Below, in pieces: positions 53,261 through 64,000 of a stretch of DNA of 64,000 nt (position 1 is its first letter; each line of letters begins with the position of its first letter). The position numbers and the translations under genes are program-made. Under the pieces are notes generated by a model, which was not told the DNA's origin, did no database searches, and worked only from the letters and a program-made list of their open reading frames with translations. This DNA comes from Letharia columbiana (Eukaryota > Ascomycota > Lecanoromycetes > Lecanorales > Parmeliaceae), in the NCBI RefSeq assembly GCF_014066305.1, contig NW_023501041.1, positions 434,001 to 498,000 on the forward strand, written 5' to 3'.

Positions 53261-54324
53261 GACTTCGTAATAAGTCTATTTATATTCGATGAATATAACG
53301 CTATTTAAATAGCGATAGATCGACTTATTAAGAAATAATATTATATCGCGTATTTTAATATAGATAAAGAAATTATAGTCGAAAAGACGGTTAATATATT
53401 ACTTAAGAAGATCTTTCGCTTATATAATTTATCGATATCGATAATTTTAAATAGAAGCCTTTAATTTATATCGATAATATAAAAAGTCTTTTATAAATGA
53501 CTCGAAATTAAGACTAAGTTATCGATAGCTTTTTATTTTAAAATTAACGAATAAACTAAATAGACTAATTAGAATATAAAATATTATCTTTAAATATACT
53601 ATAATTATATATAGAACGATTAATCTAGATAATTATTTATTACCGAGTTCATCAATAATAATACTACTTTTATAGCGACGGGTATCTTATTATTCTTTAT
53701 AAATAAGAGCTTTTATTCTTAAATAAGTTTTAGCTTAGATACTATCGATTATAATATTATTTATAAGCGCCTTAACGCTATTTAAATAAAAGATATTATT
53801 AAGTATATATAGTAAGTCTTTAACTATATTTAAAATAATATAAATCGCGCTTAAAAGGCTATAGTAATTTAAATTAATAAGCGATATTAGAAGATTACTT
53901 TTAAAGTAAATAATATAGTCTTTCTTAATAATAAGAATATTATCTCGAATTAACTATCTTAAAAATTAAATAATAAGAGATATAATCTATTTAAAGTAAT
54001 AGATTTTATAAAAATCTTATATCGCTTAGAGCTTCTAGTAAGTATAAAGATCTATAATATATTTTATCTTAATCTCTTAAGTCTTATATCGATAAATCTC
54101 TTATTTAAATAGATTAATTCTTTATTAAAGTATATTATTATTAAAAATCGAATCGAATAAGTAATAAAGGAGATTATCGACTATAAATTTATTAATAATT
54201 ATTTTAAGTATTAGATGAAATAAGAGAGTCTTAATAAGAATCTTAAATAATATAACTCGAATAGTAGCGAATTTAAAAATTATTAAGATATAATCGATGA
54301 TTTTTATAAGCGATATTTATAAGT
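53261..54324 (+). pseudogene. Chromovirus integrase core and chromodomain
   Basis: The integrase catalytic core starts DFVISLFIFDEYNAI, then AIDRLIKK, VEKTVNILLKKIFRLYNL, SIIL-NRS and IKTKLSIAF, the order expected of a D,D-35-E retroviral integrase. Near 54130-54324 follows a chromodomain-like module (EIIDYKF, YFKY-stop-MK, SSEFKNY, IIDDFYKRYL), which marks the element as a chromovirus. Chromodomains of this family direct integration to histone-methylated chromatin. The frame is cut three codons after KRY by the minus-strand gypsy insertion. Confidence 0.85.
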
Positions 54325-54599
54325 TATAAGGGCGTAGTTCACTAGCGATCAACTAGCGGGTATAGGCTATAAAAGACGTAGTATTATTATAGAATTTAAT
54401 AGTATATTTAATAGTAGAACTAATCTCTAAGAAATACTAAAACTTCGAGGCATATAAAGTAGACCTATATCCGCCAAGCCCCTAGACATACGAGATATAT
54501 TATTAAAACTAGACTCTAAAAGGGACTCTAATATAGTATATATAATATTAACGTCTTAATACAAGTAGCGCTAAGGCCTATAACGCATTAAGTCTAATA
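54325..54599 (-). repeat. 3' LTR of minus-strand gypsy element
   Basis: 275 bp. On plus it runs TATAAGGGCG to GTCTAATA (TG...CA after RIP). It differs from 61172-61446 essentially by transitions. The left target duplicate TAAGT is at 54320-54324. Confidence 0.9.
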
Positions 54600-54614
54600 A
54601 TTACCTCCTCTTCT
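54600..54614 (-). promoter_or_regulatory. Polypurine tract of minus-strand gypsy element
   Basis: On the minus strand AGAAGAGGAGGTAAT directly precedes the LTR, the expected plus-strand primer. This fixes the orientation of the element. Confidence 0.7.
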
Positions 54615-57330
54615 AGATCTTAATTTCTAAACGCCTAAGTAAAGATAGAATACTTATTAAAAAACCTTTAAACCTTAATAGAGAAATAAGAGAAAAGAGT
54701 TAATCTATTAAGATTATAATATTATTTTAATAACGTAATAGAACTAACCCTTACGCGCCGTAAGCGCGTTACTAATATATTATATAATAATATTAATACT
54801 ATCTTCGAGAATAATATCGCTCTTATAGTATTAATTAATAGTAATCTATAGTAAGCCGACGCGCTTAGTATCGATATTTCTATAGCGCTAGTTAATAGCC
54901 CCTATAGCGAATAATATTAGATTTAAAAACTTATAATAAAACCTTAAAAACTCAGTGAGTAAAAGGAGGAAGAAGAGTTTTTTTATAGATAACGTTATTT
55001 CTATAGCGTATTACGTCCATAGCGAAGCAATATAATAACAATCTTTATTATAAGAATTCGAAGGGAGTAATTAATAGAGCGACGCGTCTATAATAACGTT
55101 CTCGATTATTAATTAATAATAGTAAAAATAATAACGATAGCTAGGCGACGTGGCCTAATAGATAATAACAAAATATTATCGCGTTACTACTATCTATGTT
55201 ACTAGATACTACCCACTAGTATTAGCACTATAATAAAAAATATAAAAACCCCTTTCGAATTATTTATTTTTATTCTTTATAACTTCTAACGTCTCTCTTA
55301 TAAGTGCTTACTCTAGCGCTATAACGTTAATATTAATATTAATATAAGTATAGTATATCTCATTATATTAGTAGTCTACTTCTCTTTATTATAAGTATCT
55401 TACTATCACTAATCGCGTTAATACATAGACTAATAATTTTATAATACTCTTTTTTAATAATAATAATAACTTTAATAGTAAGTATATAATCGCTTTATAG
55501 ACGCGACTACTAATCCTTAACTATTTCTATTATTATTACTCTATATACGTATTTATTAATAAGTTTTAATATCTAATTTATTATATAAAACTTATTTTTA
55601 TTAAGGCGACGATTTATATATTCGAGATAAATCTCCTCTCTATAATAATTATAAGATCGAAAGACGCGATATTAATCGCTATATTAAAATCCCTTTATAT
55701 CTTTAGATATAAATAAAAAAATTAATATAACGCTATCGCCGCGTTAAATAATCTTAAAAGCTATCTTATCGATAAATTAAACTCGATAAGAAGATTACTT
55801 AATAGCGTAAATTATAGAGATATATAATAGCGACGGCTTCGGCCGTCTCTATTATAATTATAGATCTTTAAGGCTAGCTCGTAGTAATATATAAGCGTAT
55901 AGAGGAATTAAAGAGAATAAATAAGTTATTAAAGAAGAAGCTTAAGAGCCTTCGTCGATATATAACGAATATCGACGAGTATTAACTCGAAGATTACGCT
56001 TTAATTACTTTCTTATTAAAAAACTAGATCGATAAACTTAACTCGATATCTAACGCTAAGATAATAGAGGATATTTAAATAGCGATCTTTTTTTAGTAAT
56101 AGCGCTAGCGTAGGATTTCTAGATAATTCTTTAATAGCTATTCTAGATAAAAATATATCTATATTAATAGTATATACTCTAATATAATAAATTTTCTTTA
56201 TAGTAGAGTTTAATAGATAGCTAAATAATATAATTATTTTATTAATCTATATCTTAATAATAGTAAATATAGAGGAGTACGCGCGTAGTATAAGTATTAT
56301 CTAAAAATATATCTAATCTAGTTAATAATTATATCTTATTTTATTACCTTCGCTTACTCGTTATTAATTTATATAATTAATCGAGCTCTTTAATAATAAG
56401 AGACTTATTATTTATTACTTAATACTTTCGCTTATTATTCGTCTATTTATAAACTTAAATTAGCTCGCTAGTATTAATAAGTTTATTATCTAATAGCTAT
56501 TAATTATACTCTTCGCCTTAATTAATTTATTTAACTTTATATTAAACGCCTTTCTTATACTTAACTTTATTAATAATTTCTTTAATCTTTTAAAGCTTAT
56601 CGTTATTAATAAGATTAAAGATCTATATAAAGACTTTTATTATATTACCGTAATCGCGAAAATAATAAGACTTAAATAACGATATATAAAAGATATTATA
56701 AATTCTATATATTGAGAATAGAAGTAGATAATACGTCTACGCCTCTATCTTATCTATAATTTAAAATAATTCTACGAATTTATAAGATAACTTCTTACTT
56801 AGACGTTTTTACTTTAGATTCTTAGTCGCTAATATTATTAAATTATCTATCTTATAGCTTTAAGACTAATACGTTTTATTATAATACTTAAATTAAGTTG
56901 TAATAGCGCTGCGAAGATACTCTATTATCTTATCCCTTAATACTTATAACTTCTTTACTCTATTATTTATAGCGAATATCTCCTCCTCGACGAAGTTATT
57001 CTTAATCTTTTAACGGATTTTAAAATAATATCTATATATTAAAAAGAACGATATTATTTCGATAAAGGAATACTAATTATTTTTATAAGCGAACTTTATT
57101 ATTAGTAATTATTTTATTTAAATATTTTATTTATTATTAGTAAATATATATAAGAAATATTCTAATATCTAATTTTATCGCTTAATCTATCTATTAATTT
57201 ACGAGTAAAAGATGATATTTAAGCGTCGTTTAATTTTAAAATAAAAGTAAATAGCGAATTAGAAGCTATTAATAAATATAGAGCCTCTATTATTAATAAT
57301 ATCGTTTAATATATTATAGCGATATACTAT

Positions 57331-57480
57331 TTCGAAATAAAATACTTTCGCTAATTAAATAATATCGATTATAATAAATATAGAAATATATCTTATTATT
57401 TTTATAAATCGATTTATTATAACTAGAATAGTATTATAGATAATATTCTTATATTTACTCGCTAATAAATTAATAATAAA
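57331..57480 (-). pseudogene. Integrase core remnant of minus-strand gypsy element
   Basis: The minus-strand frame reads LLASKYKNIIYNTILVIINRFIKIIRYIS then LAKVFYFE, matching the integrase core around its first catalytic Asp (ILVIVDRFTK-type block), with Asp turned to Asn by RIP. Confidence 0.75.
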
Positions 57481-58739
57481 ATCTATAGAAATTTTCTTTT
57501 ATAGCTTAATAGCGATGAGAAGCGAGCTTAATTCGCTATATAGACGATATCGCGAAGCTTTAATTCGCTAATAAATATTATATATCTTAATATAATCGAT
57601 AACTTACTTTAGACTTTTATTTTAATAATATTTACGAGTAAGTAGCTTATACGTCTTTATAGTGCTAAAGTATTCTAATAACGAATTATTATAGTATTTA
57701 TTAATAAGCTCTTTTCTTAAGATCTTATCTCTAGAGATATAAAGATAACTATTATATCTTAATAATTTCTTAAAATCTAAAATTTATATTTAGCTATATA
57801 TATAACGTTTAATCGCTAACTTATTAATATTAATTTAAAAAGAGCTTACTTAATTATTATAGACTTATAAATCTCGAATTAATATTTTTATTAGCCTCTA
57901 AAATACGTTATAAGTAATCTCTTATACGATCTTAGACTCTCTTCTAGAAATAACTATCTAAACGCTAATAATACGAAATACGAGCGCTATCGCCGCTATA
58001 ATCTTCTTACCCTTTTATAACTACTCGCCGCTAATTTAAAATACGAGTTTATTCTATAATATTAATAAAAGTTTAATATTTAATAGCGAAATCTTTTTAT
58101 AATTAAGACGTCGCGATAGCGGGTTAATAGAATTTAATTTATCTATTTAATAAAAAATCTTAAAGTTATAAGTAGCTAACTTTAACGTCTAACGAATTTA
58201 TCTAGAGTTTAATTTCTTTTACTTTATAAAGTCTTTAAGATTATTATAATTCGTTAGAATCTTAATATAAAACGTACTATCTTCTAGATAATAACGCTAT
58301 TACTTTATAAACGCTATAATAATAAATAGCTCTTAATTATAGATCTTATAGTTTTACTTTATAAAAATTATTTTCCTAGATTAGAATATTATTAATCGTT
58401 AATAATTATTCTTATTTAATTATAAAAGTATAGCCTCTATATCGAAGTTAAAAGCGTCGATTTTAAGATATAGCTTTAAATTTAAATCGTAATAACGCAG
58501 AAATAGTATAGTTACGAAAGTGCTTCGAAGCTATTAAAACGTTAGCTTCGCGTTATCTATTCACTCTAGCAATCTAGATTTCTTATTATTCTTACTCTCT
58601 TTAAGTAAATTAATAAATAGCGTTATTATACTAGAATAGCTATAGATAAATTATCGATAGAAATTAATAAAGTCTAAAAAGACTTATATATTCTAATAAC
58701 TTTTTAATTTTAATTATTTCTTAATAATAGCGATATATT

Positions 58740-59290
58740 TCTAATTCATTATAACACCTTCGATAAATACGATAAACTCTAGAAACTTAACCCGCTCGAT
58801 ATAGAATTAATACTTCTTTAGGTTAGCGTATAGTTAAAATTAGCGTAAACGCTTAAGCACTTACTTAATATATTATTAATACTTCGCTAAATTAGTACTA
58901 TAAATTAGAATATTATTTAAATATATTATATATATTATATCTACTAGACTCGTAAAGACTCTATTAATATATACTTAAAAAGTTATTAATATATTAGCGA
59001 GTCTAAAAGATATAATTAAATATTCGAAGTAGTCGTAGTAACTATGAAATACTGATTTTCACTTATCGCCTTCTTTAATTCGAATTCGATAATAGATATT
59101 CTTAAGATTTAGCTTTGTAAAGACTTTAGCGTTATATAAGCGATCTAGAGTCTCGATAATTAGAAATAGCGGGTATCGATTTTTAATAATTATCGCGTTT
59201 AGACCTCGATAATTAATGTAAAGATAAAGCCCCTTATTCTTTTTAAAAATGAAAAGAATTAATACTTCGACTAAGAAAGTCGAGTAATAG
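58740..59290 (-). pseudogene. Reverse transcriptase remnant of minus-strand gypsy element
   Basis: The minus-strand frame is continuous for about 180 codons: [69 protein letters not shown], then the catalytic box YLNNILIYS (LDD with both Asp changed to Asn) at about 58900-58930, and LYANLKKY. Stops are only at expected Gln/Trp positions. Inactive. Confidence 0.85.
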
Positions 59291-60096
59291 ATTTAATCTT
59301 TCTAAAGGGAATTTTTTAGATAATGCTATAGCTCCGTTAACTTCGTTTAAGATAGATTATATAAGAAGCTATATAGCGACTTTTTACCGCTTTCGATCTT
59401 AATAGTATAATCCCTCTATTTAAGCGTAGATAAGATTTCTACTTTTTTATTAAAAAAAATATCGTTAAACTTTAGCAACTTCTAAGAAAGCTTTAGACTA
59501 CATTCGTTTTTCGATTCGCTTTATATTATCGCGATATATATGATTATAAATATATTTAGCTTTTATTCGATAATTCGAGTAAACTTAGCTAATTCTTTAA
59601 TTTATAATTTATTAGCGTTAATCTTAAATCGCTATTACTTCGTCGTTAAATTTAATAATACTTATAATTAACTTAGCCCGAGTATATTTAATACGATATT
59701 AAAGCCTTTTTAATTAACGATATAGAAGAGTATACTATACTTTCTATTCTAATCTCAACTATTTACTAATTAATAATTTAGCTAATACGCGCTATAGTAA
59801 TATATACTTTAGCCGCTTAGCGCTTTCGATTACGATAAAATAGTATTATAAGATTTTAAGTCTTATTAAACTACGAACTTTTATGAAATTAAATTAATAT
59901 ATACTTTAGTATCGAGTAGAGTAACGAGTTACCTCTATTTACTCTAAAGCTTTATTTACCCCTTTATAAAAATAGAAGAAATTATCTCTATTAATTATCG
60001 TTCTTACCTCGCTTCTAAAACGATTATAAGATCTAATCTTTTTTTATTAATACTATGTTAATATAGGCTATAGACGATTTATTAAGATCTAAATAC

Positions 60097-60140
60097 TTAG
60101 ATATTTAATAACCCTATTTTTTATAATAGAAATAACTATT
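60097..60140 (-). pseudogene. Gag zinc-knuckle remnant of minus-strand gypsy element
   Basis: The minus strand reads SYFYYKK-stop-GY-stop-ISKY, the pattern left when CCHC (C-x2-C-x4-H-x4-C) loses Cys and His to Tyr by G-to-A and C-to-T changes. Its position upstream of RT fits the Gag C-terminus. Confidence 0.6.
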
Positions 60141-61171
60141 CTTCTTATAATTAGAATTAAAGAATTCGGCTTTACGCTTTATATTATCGTCTTAAGTGCG
60201 CGCTACGTAAGCGCTGCCGTTTAAAATCGATTTAGACTTCGAAATTTGATTCTCTAGAGACTTATCCTTAGCGAATCCTCTTAAAGACTTCGAATAAAAA
60301 CCGTCGTTAAAGCGTATATATTCTAAAATCTTTTCCTGCATAATAGCCTAGATAAGAATTTCTTTTTATTATTTCGATATACTATTAATACTTAGAATCT
60401 TATTCTTAAGCTCTAATCTAAACTTAGCTAAAAAGAAATTAATTTAATACTTCTTAGAAAATAGGATTATATAGATCTCTAGCTTCTTTAAATAAGTCTT
60501 AAAAATAGATATCTTCTAATTAAAGCGTTATTTAATCTTCTCTCACTTTTTATATACGAGAAGATAACGATTTATTAAATCCGCTACTAAATTAAATAGA
60601 AACTACTTAAAGAATTCGAAAATTATATCCTTTAGATTATAGGCTTAATAGTATCTATACTATTAGATATTAAGATCGCCTTTTAAGAATTATATATAAT
60701 AAATAATCCTTAATTAATTAATAATAAAATACTTAAAACTTATAAGAAACTTAATTTCGACTTCGCGGAATTAGCGTAGATACTCTTTCTTACTAATACT
60801 CTTATAAAGATATATTCTTTTAAAGCGAAGTATTTTCGTCTTAATTAATATATCTATTAAAGGCGCGATAATAATCGATATAGATAGATCTTCGCTGGCT
60901 ATAGACGATAAGCTAATATTATAAAGCTTATAATTATAGGCCTTTAATATAGCTAATTCTTATTCTTATTTTAAACGACGATTTTCGACTCTAATAATTA
61001 TAAGACGTTATTCTATAGTAAGATCTTTTATTAATAAGAAATTCTTAAACTTATTATCAGCGCTATAGCGGCTCTTAATATTACCTTTATTTTCCACTAT
61101 ATAATTTAGAGATAAATCTAATATTATAATAATAATAAGTCTTTTTCTTTAAAAGATAGAGAGATTAGAAT

Positions 61172-61446
61172 TATAAAGGCGTAGTTTATTAATAATCAGC
61201 TAGTGGGCATAGGCTATAAAAGACGTAATATCGTTATAAGATTTAATAGTATATTTAGTAGTAAAACTAATCTCTAAGAAATATTAAAATTTTAAGATAT
61301 ACGAAGTAGACCTATATTCGCTAAGCTTCTAGACATATAAGGTATATCATTAAAACTAGATTCTAAAAGAGACTCTAATGTAGAATATACGATGTCGGCG
61401 CCTTAGCGTAAGTAGCGCTAAGGTCTATAACGCATTAGGTCTAATA
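61172..61446 (-). repeat. 5' LTR of minus-strand gypsy element
   Basis: 275 bp paired with 54325-54599. The right target duplicate TAAGT is at 61447-61451. The primer-binding site expected next to it (below 61172) could not be matched to a tRNA. Confidence 0.9.
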
Positions 61447-61451
61447 TAAGT

Positions 61452-62153
61452 AATCTACTAAGCTCGATAATATCTCGAATATCGCGTTTTTAAATGAATT
61501 AAAATTATTCGATATTTTATAATAGCTTTATTTTCTTCGCGTTCGTAATTCGATTTCTTAGATCTATATTACTTTATAATAACCTTATTTTAAATCTATT
61601 AAGTCATCTCCTCTTATTAATATAACTCTTAATATATTTCGAGATTATATTAGATTATACGCGGATCTTATTATTATTATTATTAGATATAATTAATATC
61701 GATTAGATAACTTATTATAGAGAAGTTTATATTAAATTAATTTAATATTAGATTAAAGTTTAGCGCTTATAACTTAATTCGATTCGAGATCTCTCGATTA
61801 ATTAACTCGTATTATTTTATTAATATTCTTTATACTAGAATATTAATTTAAAAATTACTATTATCTATTAAAATACTTATATTTATTACTCGCTTATTAT
61901 TATATCGATTTCTTTTAAATTAAGATTTTTATACTCGCTATATCTCTAGCTAGCGATAATATTAACGCGAAGATTAAAATATAAGCTCTCGCTATCTATG
62001 CTATCGTCGAAGAAGATCGTAGTATTAAAGATCTCGAATACTAAAAGTTCTTTATTATTTTATTAATTTTTAAGCGAGCGTATATATATACTATTTTTAC
62101 TACTCTTTTACTTATTAATTATAAGAGTATAATTCTATAAGAGAGAGAGAATA
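61452..62153 (+). pseudogene. Chromovirus Pol C-terminus, 3' untranslated part and polypurine tract
   Basis: After the TAAGT duplicate the Pol frame continues for about 15 codons (VIY, AR, YLEYRVFK) to TGA at 61495-61497, which I take as the natural stop. About 640 bp follow without a convincing frame, including a short TATA-rich stretch near 62080. A purine tract AAGAGAGAGAGAA lies at 62138-62150 immediately before the 3' LTR, the plus-strand primer expected for an element in this orientation. Confidence 0.75.
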
Positions 62154-62336
62154 GTATTATAATTATATTCTATATCTCTCTTAATATATTATTTAGCTCT
62201 ATAGTCTATTAGAGTCTAGTATATCTTAATAGAGCTATCTACTATTATTTAATATCTTCTATCTATATAGCTATTCGATATCTAGTTATCTTATTTAATA
62301 TATCTATATTAATATTATATCTATATCGATTCTAAT
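62154..62336 (+). repeat. Chromovirus 3' LTR
   Basis: 183 bp matching 4353-4535, ending CTAATA, then TTAAT at 62337-62341, the right copy of the target duplication. Confidence 0.9.
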
Positions 62337-64000
62337 ATTAATACTTAATTATTCGTATTTACTATAACTCTATTAAGTTATAGTTTTATTTAATATACGA
62401 CTACTATAGTTAGAGCTTAAAGAATATTATATAGCTTCGTTAAATATATCGTATATTAATCGCTTAAGTCTAAATAGATATTAAAAGTAGAATTAATATC
62501 TAATAATATAGCTAAAGCTCTTACCTTTTTATTAATTTCGCTATTATCTATATATATTATTATATAACTCTTATTAATTGATCTTTTAGCTAATTCTTTA
62601 ACGACTTTTTTAATCTTATAAATTATTATTTTAAAAGACTCTTAGTCGAAGGCGACGCTAAAAAAGCGTAGTTTCTTAATCTTATTAATATCGTTATATT
62701 ATTCTTTAAATCTATTAATATATCGCTTTAATAGACTTAGTTTCCTATTCTTTTTAGATTTTCTTTTAAACTTCTATCGCTCGAATTATAGCTTAATAAT
62801 CTCGCTATATACTAGACTAGTAGTAATTTATAAAATAGCTTTCGAGATAATCTTATCTAGCTATTATTTAACTAATAAAAAATACGCTTTTATATCGAGT
62901 ATTAAAATAAATATAACCTTAAATACTCTAGTTATCTTTCTCTTTATCTAAGATTAAATTCTTTATAGCGATAAGAGATAAGTTTTATTATAATTAATAA
63001 TATCTTCGGGCTAATATTATATTAAGTAGTAATACGTTATTTATAGAATAATTACTATTTAATAAAGCTATCTTATACTCTTATAATTATTATCTTATAT
63101 TAATCTAATAATCCTCGTTAATATATCGATACTTTTAATAGTCTTAGATCGAATCTTCTTATTATAATAGCTCTATAGAAGTTTAAAGTTAATTTCGACT
63201 TCTAGATAGCGAATAAAGCGTCTCGCCTTAATATATTATCTCTTATTAAGTTATAGAAAATAATCTAAGCTAAATCTCTATTTTCTATTAAGATATAATA
63301 GTTAATATTTATTAGAATTAAACTTCGATTTATATTATAACGCCTACTTTATATAAACTTCGTCGTAGATTTTATAGAGAGCGTTATAGTTTTTCTCGAT
63401 AGAGTCTCTTACTATTAAAAGATTTATATTATCTATAAAGTCGATAACTATTATTCTTAAGTCGACGCGATTATTATATTTATCGATAAGATTTAAGTTA
63501 TAGAAGAGATAAAGTATAGGCGATAGCGATAATTCTTAAGAAATTTCGATTGCTATAAGAGTCTTTAATATAAAGTATTCGCTTATTTTTAGTATTATTA
63601 TTCTATTAAATAAGAACGATTCTATTTAGTTAACTACTCTTATATCGATTTTTCGCTTTTAAAGATTATAGAGTAGTCGAGGATAAGAGATTTTATTATA
63701 TATATCTGAAACGTCTAGTAGTAATATTATAACTATTTTATTAGAGTTCTAAGCTTAATATATTCTTTCTAGAAGATAGTAAATATCGTATTTACATAAT
63801 CGTAATCTATGGCCTCTTATATATATAACTAATAGAAGTCTATATATCTTTATAAGATATACTATTCTTCTAGTAAGAATAAATTTTATTACCTTTTCTA
63901 TAGTATTAAGTAGAGCTATTAGTTAGTATTCTTTAGAAATTAAATAGTTTTTACTTAACTTCGAAAGAATAATTATTATTAATATTTTAAAGTACTCTAG
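62337..64000 (-). mobile_element. Tad1-type LINE, reverse-transcriptase part (continues past window)
   Basis: On the minus strand a continuous RT is readable between about 63900 and 63350: LLDVSDIYNKISYPRLLYNL, KRKIDIRVVN, RIIILKISEY, then ELSLSPILYLFYN (usually QGSPLSP) at about 63516-63546, and VIDFIDNINLL at about 63411-63443, where FIDD has become FIDN. The pattern LLDVSGAYDNV...QGSPLSP...GFIDD is characteristic of Tad1-clade LINEs. The protein continues into 3372-4352 after removal of the chromovirus and one TTAAT. The 5' part (ORF1, endonuclease) lies outside the window. Confidence 0.85.
63350..63900 (-). pseudogene. LINE reverse transcriptase domain remnant
   Basis: RT fingers-to-palm of the Tad1-type LINE, with stops confined to Gln/Trp-like positions and the second catalytic Asp mutated to Asn. 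Non-functional. Confidence 0.8.

Larger units (their letters stand above)
54325..61446 (-). mobile_element. Second Ty3/gypsy element, minus strand, RIP-mutated
   Basis: 7122 bp with equal 275-bp LTRs at 54325-54599 and 61172-61446, flanked by TAAGT at 54320-54324 and 61447-61451. Orientation is minus: RT, integrase and a Gag zinc knuckle read on that strand, and a purine tract abuts the LTR at 54599, making 54325-54599 the 3' LTR. It lies in the chromodomain end of the larger chromovirus. Its protein sequence differs from that element (YRGLN versus YRRLN in RT), so it is a separate family. All frames carry RIP stops. Confidence 0.9.
4353..62336 (+). mobile_element. Ty3/gypsy chromovirus, RIP-killed, split by five insertions
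   Basis: Identical-length LTRs (183 bp) at 4353-4535 and 62154-62336 begin TATTA and end CTAATA (the usual TG...CA after RIP) and are flanked by TTAAT at 4348-4352 and 62337-62341. Inside, in plus orientation and conserved order, are Gag, aspartic protease, RT, RNase H, integrase zinc-binding domain, integrase core and chromodomain, then a purine tract just before the 3' LTR. Own segments are 4353-6051, 25691-27221, 46817-48139, 50509-50895, 53261-54324 and 61452-62336, about 6.9 kb together. Differences between the two LTRs that I can line up are all C/T or G/A transitions. The element sits in a Tad1-type LINE. Every coding segment has RIP stops, so it is inactive. Confidence 0.9.

Noticed and set aside
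3430..64000. Mitochondrial or plasmid origin because of the AT content
   Set aside because: LTR elements, LINE RT, integrase and target duplications, together with CpA-specific loss and kept CpG, indicate RIP-mutated nuclear repeats continuous with normal nuclear genes.

Overview
The window is nuclear DNA of a filamentous ascomycete (Pezizomycotina). It has two sharply different parts. Positions 1-3371 are ordinary GC-balanced sequence: the 3' end of an aldo/keto reductase gene, a gene for a cysteine-containing, heavily N-glycosylatable secreted protein (769-1647, +), and a convergent gene for a small GPI-anchored-type secreted protein (1915-2367, -). From about 3430 to the end the DNA is extremely AT-rich, nearly free of CpA and TpG, rich in TpA, and still contains CpG. 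That is the footprint of repeat-induced point mutation (RIP, C-to-T in CpA context). I see no intact gene there, yet almost all of it can be explained as nested dead transposons.

The nest reads from outside in as follows. (1) A Tad1-type LINE on the minus strand: its 3' end, with RNase H, lies at 3372-4352 and its reverse transcriptase at 62342-64000, running off the window. (2) A Ty3/gypsy chromovirus on the plus strand (4353-62336) sits in the LINE, with 183-bp LTRs and a 5-bp TTAAT target duplication. Its own sequence totals about 6.9 kb: Gag, protease, RT, RNase H, integrase and chromodomain can all be read once TAA/TAG are taken as mutated CAA/CAG/TGG. (3) Five later insertions split that chromovirus. 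Two are copies of a ~19.6-kb element (6052-25680 and 27222-46806) with ~200-215-bp terminal inverted repeats and ~10-bp target duplications. Two are copies of a ~2.36-kb element (48140-50504 and 50896-53256) with 4-bp duplications and an internal array of ~200-bp tandem units. One is a minus-strand Ty3/gypsy element (54325-61446) with 275-bp LTRs and a TAAGT duplication.

At the best-read junctions, removing an insertion plus one target duplicate restores the chromovirus reading frame, which supports the nesting independently of the terminal repeats. The ~19.6-kb element is the least explained object. Duplication length and long inverted repeats fit the Mutator-like (MULE) superfamily, but it is far larger than usual, I recognise no transposase, and it carries several in-frame coding traces and four kinds of internal repeat. 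The biological picture is a two-compartment genome in which secreted-protein genes abut an AT-rich, RIP-silenced transposon block.
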